The notes beneath the pieces were generated by a model. The model ran no database searches. It saw only the letters and a program-made list of their open reading frames with translations, and was not told the DNA's origin. From assembly GCA_946223075.1 (NCBI GenBank), contig CAMILZ010000003.1, forward strand, positions 44,716 to 108,715: a DNA stretch of 64,000 bases. Direction: 5' to 3'. The translations under genes and the position numbers were made by a program. Positions 24,400-33,457 of the stretch are shown piece after piece (position 1 is the first letter of the stretch; every line of letters begins with the position of its first letter). The DNA comes from an uncultured Dermabacteraceae bacterium (GTDB lineage Bacteria; Actinomycetota; Actinomycetes; Actinomycetales; Dermabacteraceae).

Positions 24400-26770
24400 A
24401 AGTTTCAGCGCGGTCATTGGCGGCTATGGGGAAAAGCCCGTACGTGGATTGAGTCTGATTCCGCATGCAGTAGCCCTTTGGCCCGCGACGATCGCTGGGG
24501 TAGCGTTCGGTCCCGTTGTCCTCCTCGCCGTGATTCTCCCGGGTCTCATGCTGCTCATGGTTCGAGAAAGGCGCCTGCGAGCACACGCGCTTCTTGCCGT
24601 TATTCTCGGTGCCGTTCTCGCCGGGCCGGTCGCGCGCGTGCACGCTGCGGAGCTGAGCCTCGAGGAGGCCCTCCGCGAAAGGAACGTTGTGACGGAGGTG
24701 CAGGTCGCCTTACGCGAGCAACCGTCGGAACCCGTAAAGGTGCGCGCATGGGATACGGCTACCGCACGCGCCACCGCGAAACCCACGGTGTCGACGATCA
24801 CGGTGGGGATAGGGGAGAAAGAACTGCCCGGCGATGTTCGGATCGTTCTCACGTGGAGCGGGAGCACGCGCGGCGAAAGCCCCATGGGGCTCGCTCAGGG
24901 TGAGGTTCTCAGCGTGCGCGGTCACGCTGAAAAGGACGGCTCGACCCTGTTTGTTGAGATCACTGAGTGGGAGAGGTCGGAGGTCACCAACCACGAGGGC
25001 GAAGGGATCAGTGCGCACGTTGGGCGCTTCCTCGACGGGTGGCGCGAAGAGCGCAAAGAACTCGTGCGTGGCACGTCCTCATTCTTGCCGCCAAACGAAG
25101 CCGCACTTGTTCTTGGCATGACACTCGGAGACGTCACCGGACTCGAGAAAGACACCAAGGATGCCATGGCCACTTCGGGTCTCACGCACCTCGTTGCCGC
25201 TTCAGGAGCGAACATCGCCCTCACCTACGCGTTTGTGACTCTTCCGCTACTGGCCTTTGGTGTTCGACGAAAGCACCGGGTGGTCGCGGGGGCGGCGGGA
25301 ATCGCAATTTACGTGGCGGCGGTGGGTCCCGAACCCAGCCTCCTGCGAGCCGCCCTTATGGCCGTTCCTCTCATGATTGGGCGCTACTTTGGGTTTCGCA
25401 CCCCGCCCGTGAATGCCCTCGCGCTCACCGTGCTCGGATGGTGCCTCCTCGACCCCTCCCTTGTGGGGGAAGTGGGCTTCGTGCTGAGCGTTGGGGCTAC
25501 GTGGGCAATCCTCGCTCTCTCGGTCCCACTCGCGAATATTCTCCAAAAGGTCAGCGGCGGGAGAATCTCGCGGAATCTCGCGCTCGTACTCGCTGTTCCG
25601 ACGGTTGCCCAGGCCGCATGTACACCCGTCTTACTCCTGCTTGCTCCCGAAATTTCAGTGTGGGCGGTTCCGGCGAACATTGCCGCGGAAATTGTTGTTG
25701 CTCCCGCGACGGTGATTGGTTTTGCGGGCATCCTTGTCGCCCATGTGTGGCCACCGCTCGGGCTGCCGTTCTTCGCCGTATCTGGCGCGGGCGCGCACGT
25801 GCTTGTGCTTATCGCGACGGTGAGTGCCGGTCTTCCCGGTGCCCACATCGCGCTTCCGGCAGGGGCGAGTGGCGCGCTCGTGGTGAGCGGGGTCCTCGTG
25901 CTCGTGGGCCTCACGCTGTGGCTCCGCAACCGTCGCGAGGTGCGTTTCGCGCTCGGCTTTGTCGCGGTGGTACTGCTCATAGCCGGTGGCGCACGGCTCG
26001 CGAGTCGCGACGTGGGGGAGTGGGACGTCGTCATGTGCGACGTGGGGCAGGGGGACGCAATGCTTGTGCGCGCGGGCAGGCAGACGGTGCTCATCGATAC
26101 GGGGCCCGATCCCGAGTTGCTCGCGCACTGTCTCGACCGCGCGCGGGTCGAATCAGTTGATCTGCTCGTGGTGACGCATCCTCACGCGGATCACGACGGG
26201 GGAATCCCCGCCCTCGAGGGGCAGTGGTCCCCAAAGCGAGCGTGGGTGTGTCCCCTCGATGCCTCCACGGGAGCAAAACTCCCGCACACAAAGGTGGAAA
26301 CGGTGCTTGCGTCCCGTACGGAAACCGTTGGATCGCTGTCCCTCGAAGTTCTGTGGCCGCGTTCAGCCGAGGAAGCGAGAGCCCTTGGGGCAGGCGAGGG
26401 CGGGGGTGAGGAGTCGGCGCTCAATGACTGTTCGATTTCGATGCGCGTGGAAGCACCGGAATGGAGCGTACTTACGCTAGGGGATCTAGAGCCAGACGCG
26501 CAAGAGCGTCTAGCGAGATCCGGATTAGTGAAGCCGGTTGACCTGGTCAAGGTTGCGCACCACGGCTCCCGCCGGCAGGCACCGGAGCTTTACGAGGCAG
26601 CTCACGCCCCACTTGCCGTCGTTGGCGTTGGTGAGAACACCTTCGGTCATCCCCACCCCAAGACGCTCGCGATGTTTGAGCGACAAGGGGCAGTGCTCAG
26701 GCGTACCGACGAGGAGGGGATGCTGGTGTTGACGAGAACGGACGCGGGCTGGACGGTGCGCACGAAGTGA
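24380..26770 (+). CDS. comEC: ComEC/Rec2 family DNA uptake channel
   Basis: Polytopic membrane protein that carries single-stranded DNA into the cytoplasm during transformation. About 796 residues: two N-terminal transmembrane helices, an OB-fold-like DUF4131 region, the Competence domain (EAALVLGMTLGD ... LTHLVAASGANIALTYAF) with several helices, and a C-terminal metallo-beta-lactamase domain with DVGQGDAMLVRAG near 554, HPHADHDGG near 603 and VAHHGSR. The start is uncertain: GTG at 24380 overlaps comEA, and TTG at 24449 is also in frame. The HxHxDH motif is intact, which in some ComEC proteins indicates an active nuclease. Confidence 0.9.
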   Translation: MNASPCESFSAVIGGYGEKPVRGLSLIPHAVALWPATIAGVAFGPVVLLAVILPGLMLLMVRERRLRAHALLAVILGAVLAGPVARVHAAELSLEEALRERNVVTEVQVALREQPSEPVKVRAWDTATARATAKPTVSTITVGIGEKELPGDVRIVLTWSGSTRGESPMGLAQGEVLSVRGHAEKDGSTLFVEITEWERSEVTNHEGEGISAHVGRFLDGWREERKELVRGTSSFLPPNEAALVLGMTLGDVTGLEKDTKDAMATSGLTHLVAASGANIALTYAFVTLPLLAFGVRRKHRVVAGAAGIAIYVAAVGPEPSLLRAALMAVPLMIGRYFGFRTPPVNALALTVLGWCLLDPSLVGEVGFVLSVGATWAILALSVPLANILQKVSGGRISRNLALVLAVPTVAQAACTPVLLLLAPEISVWAVPANIAAEIVVAPATVIGFAGILVAHVWPPLGLPFFAVSGAGAHVLVLIATVSAGLPGAHIALPAGASGALVVSGVLVLVGLTLWLRNRREVRFALGFVAVVLLIAGGARLASRDVGEWDVVMCDVGQGDAMLVRAGRQTVLIDTGPDPELLAHCLDRARVESVDLLVVTHPHADHDGGIPALEGQWSPKRAWVCPLDASTGAKLPHTKVETVLASRTETVGSLSLEVLWPRSAEEARALGAGEGGGEESALNDCSISMRVEAPEWSVLTLGDLEPDAQERLARSGLVKPVDLVKVAHHGSRRQAPELYEAAHAPLAVVGVGENTFGHPHPKTLAMFERQGAVLRRTDEEGMLVLTRTDAGWTVRTK

Positions 26771-26776
26771 CGCTCA

Positions 26777-26800
26777 ACAGGCCGATGTAGCATGGCCTGT
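26777..26800 (+). other. hairpin after comEC, possible weak terminator
   Basis: ACAGGCC (26777-26783) and GGCCTGT (26794-26800) form a perfect seven-pair stem with a ten-base loop, directly after the comEC stop. No T-run follows. Confidence 0.35.
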
Positions 26801-26851
26801 GCTCATGCCTATGTAGCGGGATTCCGCTGCTGATCTTCGAAGGAGTTCTGC

Positions 26852-27550
26852 GTGTCTGACGCCGCGGCAAAGACCGTGACCGCCACTCTCCGCAAGCGAA
26901 TCATTGCCGCTCAGTACAGGGCCGGCACGCCGCTTCGCGAGGTTGCTCTCGCAAAGGAGTTTGAGCTGTCACGCGTTCCTATCCGTGAGGCGTTGCGCAT
27001 TCTCACAGCCGAAGGGTTCGTGGAGACGCGGGCAAACGTCGGATCCCGTGTGGCCCACCCGCCGTTTGACGACGCGCGCGAATTGTTTGACCTTCGCATC
27101 ACTCTCGAGACTTCCCTTGTTCGTGATGCTGCCGAGAATTTTGCCGAGTTTTCCGCCCCTGGCGCCGCTCACGTGGAACGCTCGCATCGGCTATGTGCCG
27201 AAATTGAAGATGCCCTCGCGCTGGGAGATGAGGCTTTTGCGAATCGTGATGGCGCGGGCATTGCCGAGGCGAATCTTCGCGTGCACCAGGGGCTTGCGGA
27301 TCTTGCGATGCGCCCTGTGCTGAGCAATATCCTTCAGCAGATAGGTGGACGCGTGGAATGGCTACACAGTGCGCACCACGGCTTCACTCTCACGCGCGAC
27401 ACTTCGGCGTGGGATCAGCACAAGCGTATTTACGAGCTTGTGCGTGCGGGCGAAGCGGAGAAAGCGGAGATGCTTATGGGAACGCACCTCAAGGCGTCGC
27501 GCGATGGTTTTCTCGCGAGCCTCGCAACCCTTGCCGACGAGGATCGCTAA
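26852..27550 (+). CDS. GntR family transcriptional regulator, FCD (FadR) subfamily
   Basis: A 232-residue regulator. The N-terminal winged helix-turn-helix reads LRKRIIAAQYRAGTPLREVALAKEFELSRVPIREALRILTAEGFV and NVGSRVA, typical of GntR. The all-helical FCD effector domain starts near ELFDLRITLETSLVRDAAENF and contains spaced histidines (RVHQGL, HSAHHGF) that in this family often bind a metal and a small carboxylate. The start GTG has GAAGGAG seven bases before it. It converges on a TauE/SafE exporter gene whose promoter carries a TGTATACA palindrome, a plausible operator. Confidence 0.9.
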   Translation: MSDAAAKTVTATLRKRIIAAQYRAGTPLREVALAKEFELSRVPIREALRILTAEGFVETRANVGSRVAHPPFDDARELFDLRITLETSLVRDAAENFAEFSAPGAAHVERSHRLCAEIEDALALGDEAFANRDGAGIAEANLRVHQGLADLAMRPVLSNILQQIGGRVEWLHSAHHGFTLTRDTSAWDQHKRIYELVRAGEAEKAEMLMGTHLKASRDGFLASLATLADEDR

Positions 27551-27569
27551 GCCGCCCTCCCTGTTGCGC

Positions 27570-28364
27570 TCACGCGAATTGGCGCACGAGTGCTACGAGT
27601 GCCACGACGACGATAGCTGCACGCAACACGGAGTTCGGCAGACGCTTCGCAACGTGTGAACCTACGTATCCGCCGATGATGCCGCCTGCGGCGAGGATTG
27701 CGACACCCACCCACCACACGCGGGCGTCGAAGAATAGAAACGCCACGAGATACACAAGCGCGGCTGTCGCGTTGACATACAGCTGCATGAGGTTCTTGAC
27801 GGGGTTGACGGCTTTCATGCTCCGCGAGGTCGTGATGCCGAGGATGCCCATATAGAGCACACCTTGAGCTGCGGTGAAGTACCCGCCGTAGATCGCTGCG
27901 GCGCCCATGGGAGCCACGAGCCATGGGTTTTCGTAGGCCGCTCCCACGGGACCGGTCTGTTTTCGGGGCTCAGCTTCACGGCGCTTGTTGAGCCATGTCG
28001 CGAGATGAGGCTGGCCGACTACAAGAACGAGCGCGACGATGATGAGGATCGGCACGACAACGTCGAGTGCGGTCGAGGGGGAGAGGAGCAGAAGGATCGA
28101 GCCGACGCTTGCGCACAGGATCGTGGTGATCGAGAGTGGGCCGAGGTGGGATTTTTCCGCGGCGATTTCTTTGCGGAATCCGAGCACAGAGGCGATCGTG
28201 GCAAACGACATGCCAATCGTGTTGGTGCGCACGGCGACGCCTGGCGGAACGCCGAGGGCGAGGAGCACAGGGAGGGTGAGGAGCGACCCGGATCCCACGG
28301 CGGCGTTGACGATGCCCGCGAGTATGCCCATGACGAACAGGACTAAAGCGTTCAGGATCTCCAC
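27570..28364 (-). CDS. TauE/SafE family membrane transporter (sulfite exporter family)
   Basis: A 264-residue membrane protein with eight or so hydrophobic segments in two repeats. The repeats begin VMGILAGIVNAAVGSGSLLTLPVLLALGVPPGVAVRTNT and APMGAAAIYGGYFTAAQGVLYMGIL, both typical of TauE/SafE (DUF81) exporters of sulfite, sulfoacetate or related organic anions. The frame runs further upstream to 28610, but the GTG at 28364, with GGAGG eight bases before it, gives the family N-terminus; the longer form would read into holA. The substrate is not known. The adjacent GntR regulator is the probable controller. Confidence 0.85.
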   Translation of the reverse strand: MEILNALVLFVMGILAGIVNAAVGSGSLLTLPVLLALGVPPGVAVRTNTIGMSFATIASVLGFRKEIAAEKSHLGPLSITTILCASVGSILLLLSPSTALDVVVPILIIVALVLVVGQPHLATWLNKRREAEPRKQTGPVGAAYENPWLVAPMGAAAIYGGYFTAAQGVLYMGILGITTSRSMKAVNPVKNLMQLYVNATAALVYLVAFLFFDARVWWVGVAILAAGGIIGGYVGSHVAKRLPNSVLRAAIVVVALVALVRQFA

Positions 28365-28384
28365 GCGACCACCCTCCAGCAGTG

Positions 28385-28392
28385 TGTATACA
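28385..28392 (-). promoter_or_regulatory. TGTATACA palindrome, candidate GntR operator
   Basis: A perfect eight-base palindrome 21 bases upstream of the TauE/SafE start. On the minus strand TATACA within it is also a fair -10 box, so a bound regulator would block the promoter. FCD-type GntR regulators commonly recognise short palindromes centred on GTATAC-like cores. Confidence 0.45.
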
Positions 28393-28460
28393 TCGAAACG
28401 ATAGGCGTTACGCTCACCGGCCAGTGGCGCGCAGACGCAGAGCGTTCGCCATGTGGTCGA

Positions 28461-28472
28461 TAGACTCTCTTC
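28461..28472 (+). promoter_or_regulatory. -10 element, leaderless holA transcript
   Basis: TAGACT (28461-28466), then six bases, then the ATG at 28473. Confidence 0.45.
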
Positions 28473-29462
28473 ATGGCCGAAGTCCAGTGGCACAGTATCG
28501 AACCCGCGCCCGTGGTGCTCATCGCGGGCAAGGAAGCTCTCCTCGCGCAGCGTTCCCTCGAACGCCTTGTTGACCTTAGTCGTGAACGGCACGCGGACCT
28601 CGAGGTTCACCGCTTTACTTCGACCGAGATCACGAAGAGCGACCTTCTCCAGTACACCGCGCCTTCACTCTTCGGTGAGCCACGCCTCGTGATCATCGAC
28701 GAGGTGACGCGCGGTGCCGAGCCCCTCATCAACGCCCTCATGGAGTACGTGAAAATTCCCGAACAGGATGTCACGCTCGTGCTCATCAACCGGGGAGACC
28801 AGCGTGCCAAGAAACTCCTCGATGCCGTGAAGAAGTCGGGTGCACCGTGGGTGAATGCCGCCGAGATCAAGACTCAAAAGGCAAAAATGACGTTCGCGAT
28901 GAGCGAGTTCTCTCGTGCGCGCCGCCGCGTCAACTCCGATGCCGTCAAAGCGCTCGTCGATGCTTTCGGAACCGACCTCATGGAGCTTGCAGCTGTGAGC
29001 ACTCAGCTCATGCGGGACACCGAACCGGAACCAGGGGAACAGGCGGGGCCCATTACGCTTCGCCATGTGGAAGCACTCACTGCCGGGCGCGCGGAAACCA
29101 CGGGTTTTGCGATTGCCGACGCTTGCCTCGCCGGCAAGGAGCGCGAAGCTCTTGTGCTGCTTCGCCAGGCGGAACTTTCGGGGCTTTCTCCCGTGGCGAT
29201 CGTCGCGACAATTGTGCGCAAGGCACGCCAGGTCGCGCAGGCGGCGATTCCCGGTGCTACTGCCAAAAGTGCGGGGATGCAGGATTGGATGTTCCGTAAC
29301 AACGCGCAGTTGGCCCGGCACTACACGGATCGAGCCCTCGCCTCGGTTTTTGAGTCGCTAGCGAAAGCCGATGCTGCCGTCAAAGGCAACGATCGCGACC
29401 CGATGTGGGCGCTCCAGCGGCTCGTTGTCGAGATCTCACGTGCGAAGAGGGGACGGGCATGA
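28473..29462 (+). CDS. holA: DNA polymerase III delta subunit
   Basis: Clamp-loader subunit that opens the beta sliding clamp. The 329 residues follow the HolA pattern: an N-terminal APVVLIAGKEALLAQRSLERL, the clamp-binding loop region TAPSLFGEPRLVIIDEVTR, a P-loop-less ATPase fold (VTLVLINRGDQRAKKLLD), and a C-terminal collar domain with FAIADACLAGKEREALVLLRQAE and NNAQLARHYTDRALASVFESLAKADAAVKGN. Its position after comEA-comEC is the usual one in Actinomycetota, although here GntR and TauE genes lie between. Confidence 0.92.
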   Translation: MAEVQWHSIEPAPVVLIAGKEALLAQRSLERLVDLSRERHADLEVHRFTSTEITKSDLLQYTAPSLFGEPRLVIIDEVTRGAEPLINALMEYVKIPEQDVTLVLINRGDQRAKKLLDAVKKSGAPWVNAAEIKTQKAKMTFAMSEFSRARRRVNSDAVKALVDAFGTDLMELAAVSTQLMRDTEPEPGEQAGPITLRHVEALTAGRAETTGFAIADACLAGKEREALVLLRQAELSGLSPVAIVATIVRKARQVAQAAIPGATAKSAGMQDWMFRNNAQLARHYTDRALASVFESLAKADAAVKGNDRDPMWALQRLVVEISRAKRGRA

Positions 29463-29578
29463 ATCGCTTCGACTGGCGCACGGCACTGTGGGTCATCGGC
29501 GGCGCGCTTCTCACGATCCTTATTGTGCTGCATTTCGCGAAGGATCTCGTCGCGCAACTGCGCGTTCTCTTTGGTTGA
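29459..29578 (+). CDS. 39-residue single-pass membrane peptide
   Basis: The ATG at 29459 overlaps the holA stop (ATGA), and the frame closes with TGA at 29576-29578. The product is MNRFDWRTAL, then one hydrophobic helix (WVIGGALLTILIVLHF) and a short amphipathic tail ending RVLFG. It has no recognised family. The four-base overlap with holA, the strand and the clean helix argue that it is translated. Its role is unknown. Confidence 0.55.
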   Translation: MNRFDWRTALWVIGGALLTILIVLHFAKDLVAQLRVLFG

Positions 29579-29665
29579 GTGAGGCGGAAGCGATGTTCTA
29601 CCGGGGGACTGAGGGCCCTGGCGCAACTGTGGCATGCGTGGCTTACCACCGGATTCAATAACACT

Positions 29666-29695
29666 TTGATAACTTTTGTGATGGAGCTCTATTTT
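29666..29695 (+). promoter_or_regulatory. promoter of the surface protein gene
   Basis: TTGATA (29666-29671) and TATTTT (29690-29695) with an 18-base spacer in an AT-rich stretch. The expected leader is about 50 bases and carries GGAGG (29741-29745) eight bases before the ATG. Confidence 0.5.
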
Positions 29696-29753
29696 TGCCT
29701 TCATAACGGTGGTATCCATGAAGTGGTTTATTTTCCCACCGGAGGTTACCCCC

Positions 29754-32700
29754 ATGCCGAACCGCTCTGCCGCTTCCCCTCGTCACCGTGCCCTTACTGC
29801 CGGGATTGGCGCTCTTGCCGTCACGTCACTTCTCGCTCCCTCTGCCGCAATTGCAGCACCCGCCGATACCGACCCTGCTGCGCACGTCGGTACTGAAACT
29901 CCCGAGGCGCCCGCCCCCGAGAACGTCGATATCCCCGAAACTGGCGGTGATGCCACCCCTGAGCGCAGCCTCGAGGAGCAGATCGCCGATGCGAAGGTCG
30001 ATGTCGAGAAGGCCGCCGAGGCGCGTGATGCGGCTGAGGGCGAGCTCGCTGTTGCGCAGAAGGATCTCGATGCGAGAACTGAGGCGAGGGCGGCCGCTGA
30101 GGAGTCCAAGACCGTTGCGGCACAAAAGCTGCAGGATGAGATTGATCGCGAGATTGCTGAGGCGCAAGCCGCGGATCAGGCTGCTGCGGAACAGCTCGAT
30201 CAGGTGACCGCTGCCATGGAGCAGGCCCTGGCCGAGAAGGAGGCCGCCGACAAGACTCTTGCTGACGCGCAGGCAGAACTCGACAACGCGAAGGCTACTC
30301 TTGGCGCTGCCGAATCGACCACACCCGAGACTGCGGCCGAGGATCTTGCCAAGGCTGAGGAAAACGCCGCCGCTGCCGAGCAAGAGTTGACTGAGGCCCA
30401 ATCACAAGTCGACGAAGCGCAAAAGGCCGCCGATGAAGCTGCCACGAAGGTTCGTGACGCCGAAGCTGCCAAGGCCGAGGCCGAGCAATCCCTGACCGAG
30501 GCCAAGGATGAACAGACAGCCGCGGAGCAACGCGTAAACGCGGCTCAGCAATCCAAGGACGCGGCCGGTGCCCGCGTTGTAGAACTCGAAACCGCGGCCG
30601 GCGCGGCGGATTCCGAGGCTCAGCAAGAGCTCGAGGACGCCAAAGCTGCCCGCGACGCCGCCCAAAGCGCACTCGACGTCGCTAACACTGAACTTTCTTC
30701 CGCTAAGGCCGACGTCAAAAAGCAGCAGGGAGTCGTCGATGCGGCACAGAGCGACCTAGATGAGGCAGAAGCTGCTGCTGCGAAGGCCGACGCCGCGGTG
30801 GTGGAGGCAAAAGAAACCTTGACGACTCTCGAGCAACAGCTTGCAGATGTTCAGGACCAACTCAAAAAGGCTTCGGATGCGCTCAAGGCTGAACAGGGAA
30901 AAACCGAGGATCTTACGCAGCAGGTAGAAGCCGATCAGGCCGCGCTGAAAGATGCTGAAGCCAAGGTGGCGTCCGCGGAATTGGCGGTCAAGACCGCCCA
31001 GGACAATGTAGAGGCAGCACGAGAAGCCTTGCAAGAATCCGCGATCACCTACCCGAAGACTGCACGCAGCTTCTACGAGTGGATGAAGACCCAGGAAAAC
31101 GGCAAATATACAAAAAGCGCCGCCATGGCCATTGCGATTCTTGACGACAGCACTACGGTTTCGGCAGCGACGAATAAGGATGGAAGTCCCGTTGATTCTA
31201 AAGTGGTCACTGCCCATACACACGAGGACGACGTCAACGATGCGACGAGCCTCAAGAATATGCTGGCCTCCGTTAAGTGGATGAAGGAAGCAAACCGCCT
31301 GCGGACGGACGTAGAGAAGTTGCCGGCCGCACAAGTGAGCCTGCGACTAATGGCAGCGTCACAGGTGAAAGCCAACTGGTCCCAAGAGCACACGTTGAAA
31401 CATTCGAATGTTTTTGGTGCAGGAGAAAATCTCGCGTGGGGCTGGGAAAGCTTCGATCCCTATGGCACTACCTCGCGTCAACGCCCTTACTACATGCCCG
31501 GTACGGAGGTTGACGGTCAAAAGCAGTACGAAGCCGCTATGGCCAAAGTTAAGGCTGGTCAAACTCCAGACGTCAATGATTTGCCTCAGGGGTGGTTCTG
31601 GCTCGAAAAATTTGTGCTCAAATCGCAGCAGGAGTATGGCTTTGATTTCAAGGCAAAATATCCGCAGGTGGGTAGCGCCACAGGGCACTACAGATTGATT
31701 GCTGATATGAATTCTGGCGCCAAGATTGCGGCCATGGGATATGGCCTCAATACGGATGCCAATGAGGTGGACGGGTTCAATTTCGCAGAAACGCATAGCC
31801 TCGGCATGGCGGCTGGTTACGGAAAGACACCAACGGGTTGGGCCATTAGCGAAGCGGAGTCAAAAGAGCTCATGAGCGTCGACCGCTTCGAGGAGCTTCT
31901 GAAGCAGTATGAGGGTCTCACTGAACAACCAGCGGTTGCGACCCCGGACGCGAAGGCCAAGCTGGATGCCGCTCAAGCTGAGTTGCAGGACGCCGAAGAG
32001 CGTTTGGCTCAAGCAATGAGCGCTAGTGAGCAGGCAGCGGCGAATGCCAATACGTCCGCGGATGCGCTCGCAAAGAATACGACTGCTATCGCGGATCTGA
32101 AGAAGGGCCTGGAAGAATACTCAAACAAGCGCGATGAGCTCGCCTCGAAGGTTGAGGAGGCGAAGCAGACTCTCACCGCGGCGGAAAAGGCGCTCGATCC
32201 GGCTCAAAACGCCCTTCAGCAGGCGCAGCAGGTTCACGCTACGGCTGAATCGGCTTTGAAGCAGCTTGAGGCTGATGCGCAAGCCAAGCAGAAGGCCGTA
32301 GCCCAAGCACAGAAGGCCTACGACGATGCCGAGGCTCGCGTAACGAAGGCCCAGCAAACCCTCGCTGACCTCGCGAGCGGTACGGAACTGGGCAACGCAC
32401 GCGAGGCAGCTGCCGCCGCGGACCAGGAGCTTTCCGCAGCTCAGCGAGCACTCACTGACGCTAATGCCGCGGTCGTGGACGCTCAGCAAAAGGCGACGAG
32501 CGCTACTAATGCTCTTGCAGAGGAAGAGAATGCGCGAGCGGCTGCCGAAAAGACTCTCGCTGACGCTACGGCACCCATGAAGGAGCTTGAGGCGGCGAAA
32601 GCCAATGCCGACGCTGCTCTCGCCGCCGCCCAAGCCAATACCAAGAATCTCGCCGATGCGAAGGCTGCTGTCGCTGCCGCATCCGAGAAGCGTGATACTG

Positions 32701-33425
32701 CCCAGGCGAAGTCCGAGAAGGCTGCGGAGACGTACAACGCCGCAGTTGCCGCTGTTGAGCCGGCCAAGACCAAGCGCGACGCCGCTGCAACGGCACTCGC
32801 CGCGGCCAAAGCTCTCACGTTCGACGGCGTTGTGACCGACGGCGTTGACGAGGCTGCGTACCCCGAGGTCGCCGCAGCACGCGCCGCCTACCTGGCCGCC
32901 GACGCTTCCCTCGCGGAGGCTCTCGCAGCGGTGGCACCCTCGGAGCAGGAACTCGACGCTGCCCGCGAAGAACGAGACAAGGCTCAAGAGCGCCTCGACG
33001 CAGCTCTCGCGGAACTTGCTCGACTCGAAGCATTGGCCGCGCCGGAAGCCCCCGGTACGCAAGATCCCGGCACGGAAGAGCCCATCTCCGATGGCACTGG
33101 CGAGGACAGTCCCGAAGCAGGTGGCGAGGAGGGCGCTGAGCAGCCCGCGGCCGGAGCTGAGGGGCAGGGCAGTGAGGAAACAGACGATGCGCCTGGAAAC
33201 AGTGTTGCTGCGGCCCAAGATGCCGGCGATGATCGAACCCCGCCGGAAGGGAAGCGTCATCCTTCGTACACGATGATCGAGAGTGATCATCGGACACGTC
33301 CGGATGCGCTACCTCGCACGGGCTTCGGTGCTGCGGGTCTCGCAGGCCTCGCCGCACTCAGCGTGATCAGCGGTGCGGGACTTGCTGCGCGGAGCGGCTC
33401 CGGCCGCCGCGCACGCCGCGACTAA
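29754..33425 (+). CDS. LPXTG-anchored surface protein: CAP-like domain between two long coiled coils (PrgA/Sec10-like architecture)
   Basis: A 1223-residue secreted wall protein. Residues 1-35 are a signal peptide (MPNRSAASPRHRALTAGIG... ending AIAA). Residues ~65-430 and ~735-1100 are Ala/Glu/Lys-rich heptad coiled coils. Residues ~433-700 form a globular part with CAP/SCP-type marks: EANRLR, EHTLKHS near 545, GENLAWG near 556, TGHYRLIADMN near 642 and AAMGYGL. A Pro/Glu/Gly/Thr-rich wall linker follows, then LPRTG at 1186-1190, a hydrophobic helix and RRARRD. The order coil-CAP-coil-LPXTG is that of the enterococcal surface-exclusion protein PrgA and the SEC10/PgrA family, in which a stalk presents the CAP domain. 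The frame opens upstream at 29709, but the ATG at 29754 with GGAGG fits the signal peptide. No sortase is nearby. The CAP part is lower in G+C than its flanks. Confidence 0.85.
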   Translation: MPNRSAASPRHRALTAGIGALAVTSLLAPSAAIAAPADTDPAAHVGTETPEAPAPENVDIPETGGDATPERSLEEQIADAKVDVEKAAEARDAAEGELAVAQKDLDARTEARAAAEESKTVAAQKLQDEIDREIAEAQAADQAAAEQLDQVTAAMEQALAEKEAADKTLADAQAELDNAKATLGAAESTTPETAAEDLAKAEENAAAAEQELTEAQSQVDEAQKAADEAATKVRDAEAAKAEAEQSLTEAKDEQTAAEQRVNAAQQSKDAAGARVVELETAAGAADSEAQQELEDAKAARDAAQSALDVANTELSSAKADVKKQQGVVDAAQSDLDEAEAAAAKADAAVVEAKETLTTLEQQLADVQDQLKKASDALKAEQGKTEDLTQQVEADQAALKDAEAKVASAELAVKTAQDNVEAAREALQESAITYPKTARSFYEWMKTQENGKYTKSAAMAIAILDDSTTVSAATNKDGSPVDSKVVTAHTHEDDVNDATSLKNMLASVKWMKEANRLRTDVEKLPAAQVSLRLMAASQVKANWSQEHTLKHSNVFGAGENLAWGWESFDPYGTTSRQRPYYMPGTEVDGQKQYEAAMAKVKAGQTPDVNDLPQGWFWLEKFVLKSQQEYGFDFKAKYPQVGSATGHYRLIADMNSGAKIAAMGYGLNTDANEVDGFNFAETHSLGMAAGYGKTPTGWAISEAESKELMSVDRFEELLKQYEGLTEQPAVATPDAKAKLDAAQAELQDAEERLAQAMSASEQAAANANTSADALAKNTTAIADLKKGLEEYSNKRDELASKVEEAKQTLTAAEKALDPAQNALQQAQQVHATAESALKQLEADAQAKQKAVAQAQKAYDDAEARVTKAQQTLADLASGTELGNAREAAAAADQELSAAQRALTDANAAVVDAQQKATSATNALAEEENARAAAEKTLADATAPMKELEAAKANADAALAAAQANTKNLADAKAAVAAASEKRDTAQAKSEKAAETYNAAVAAVEPAKTKRDAAATALAAAKALTFDGVVTDGVDEAAYPEVAAARAAYLAADASLAEALAAVAPSEQELDAAREERDKAQERLDAALAELARLEALAAPEAPGTQDPGTEEPISDGTGEDSPEAGGEEGAEQPAAGAEGQGSEETDDAPGNSVAAAQDAGDDRTPPEGKRHPSYTMIESDHRTRPDALPRTGFGAAGLAGLAALSVISGAGLAARSGSGRRARRD

Positions 33426-33457
33426 GGAATCCGCGCGAGAAGCGGCGAACACGAAAA

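Noticed and set aside
32121..33290. 389-codon frame antisense to the surface protein coiled coil
   Set aside because: It mirrors the repetitive Ala codons of the coil, and its Leu/Gly/Ser-rich product has no signal or domain.
29754..33425. CRISPR array or tandem DNA repeat in the repetitive surface-protein gene
   Set aside because: The periodicity is at heptad protein level with varied codons; there are no constant repeats with spacers, and no cas genes in the window.
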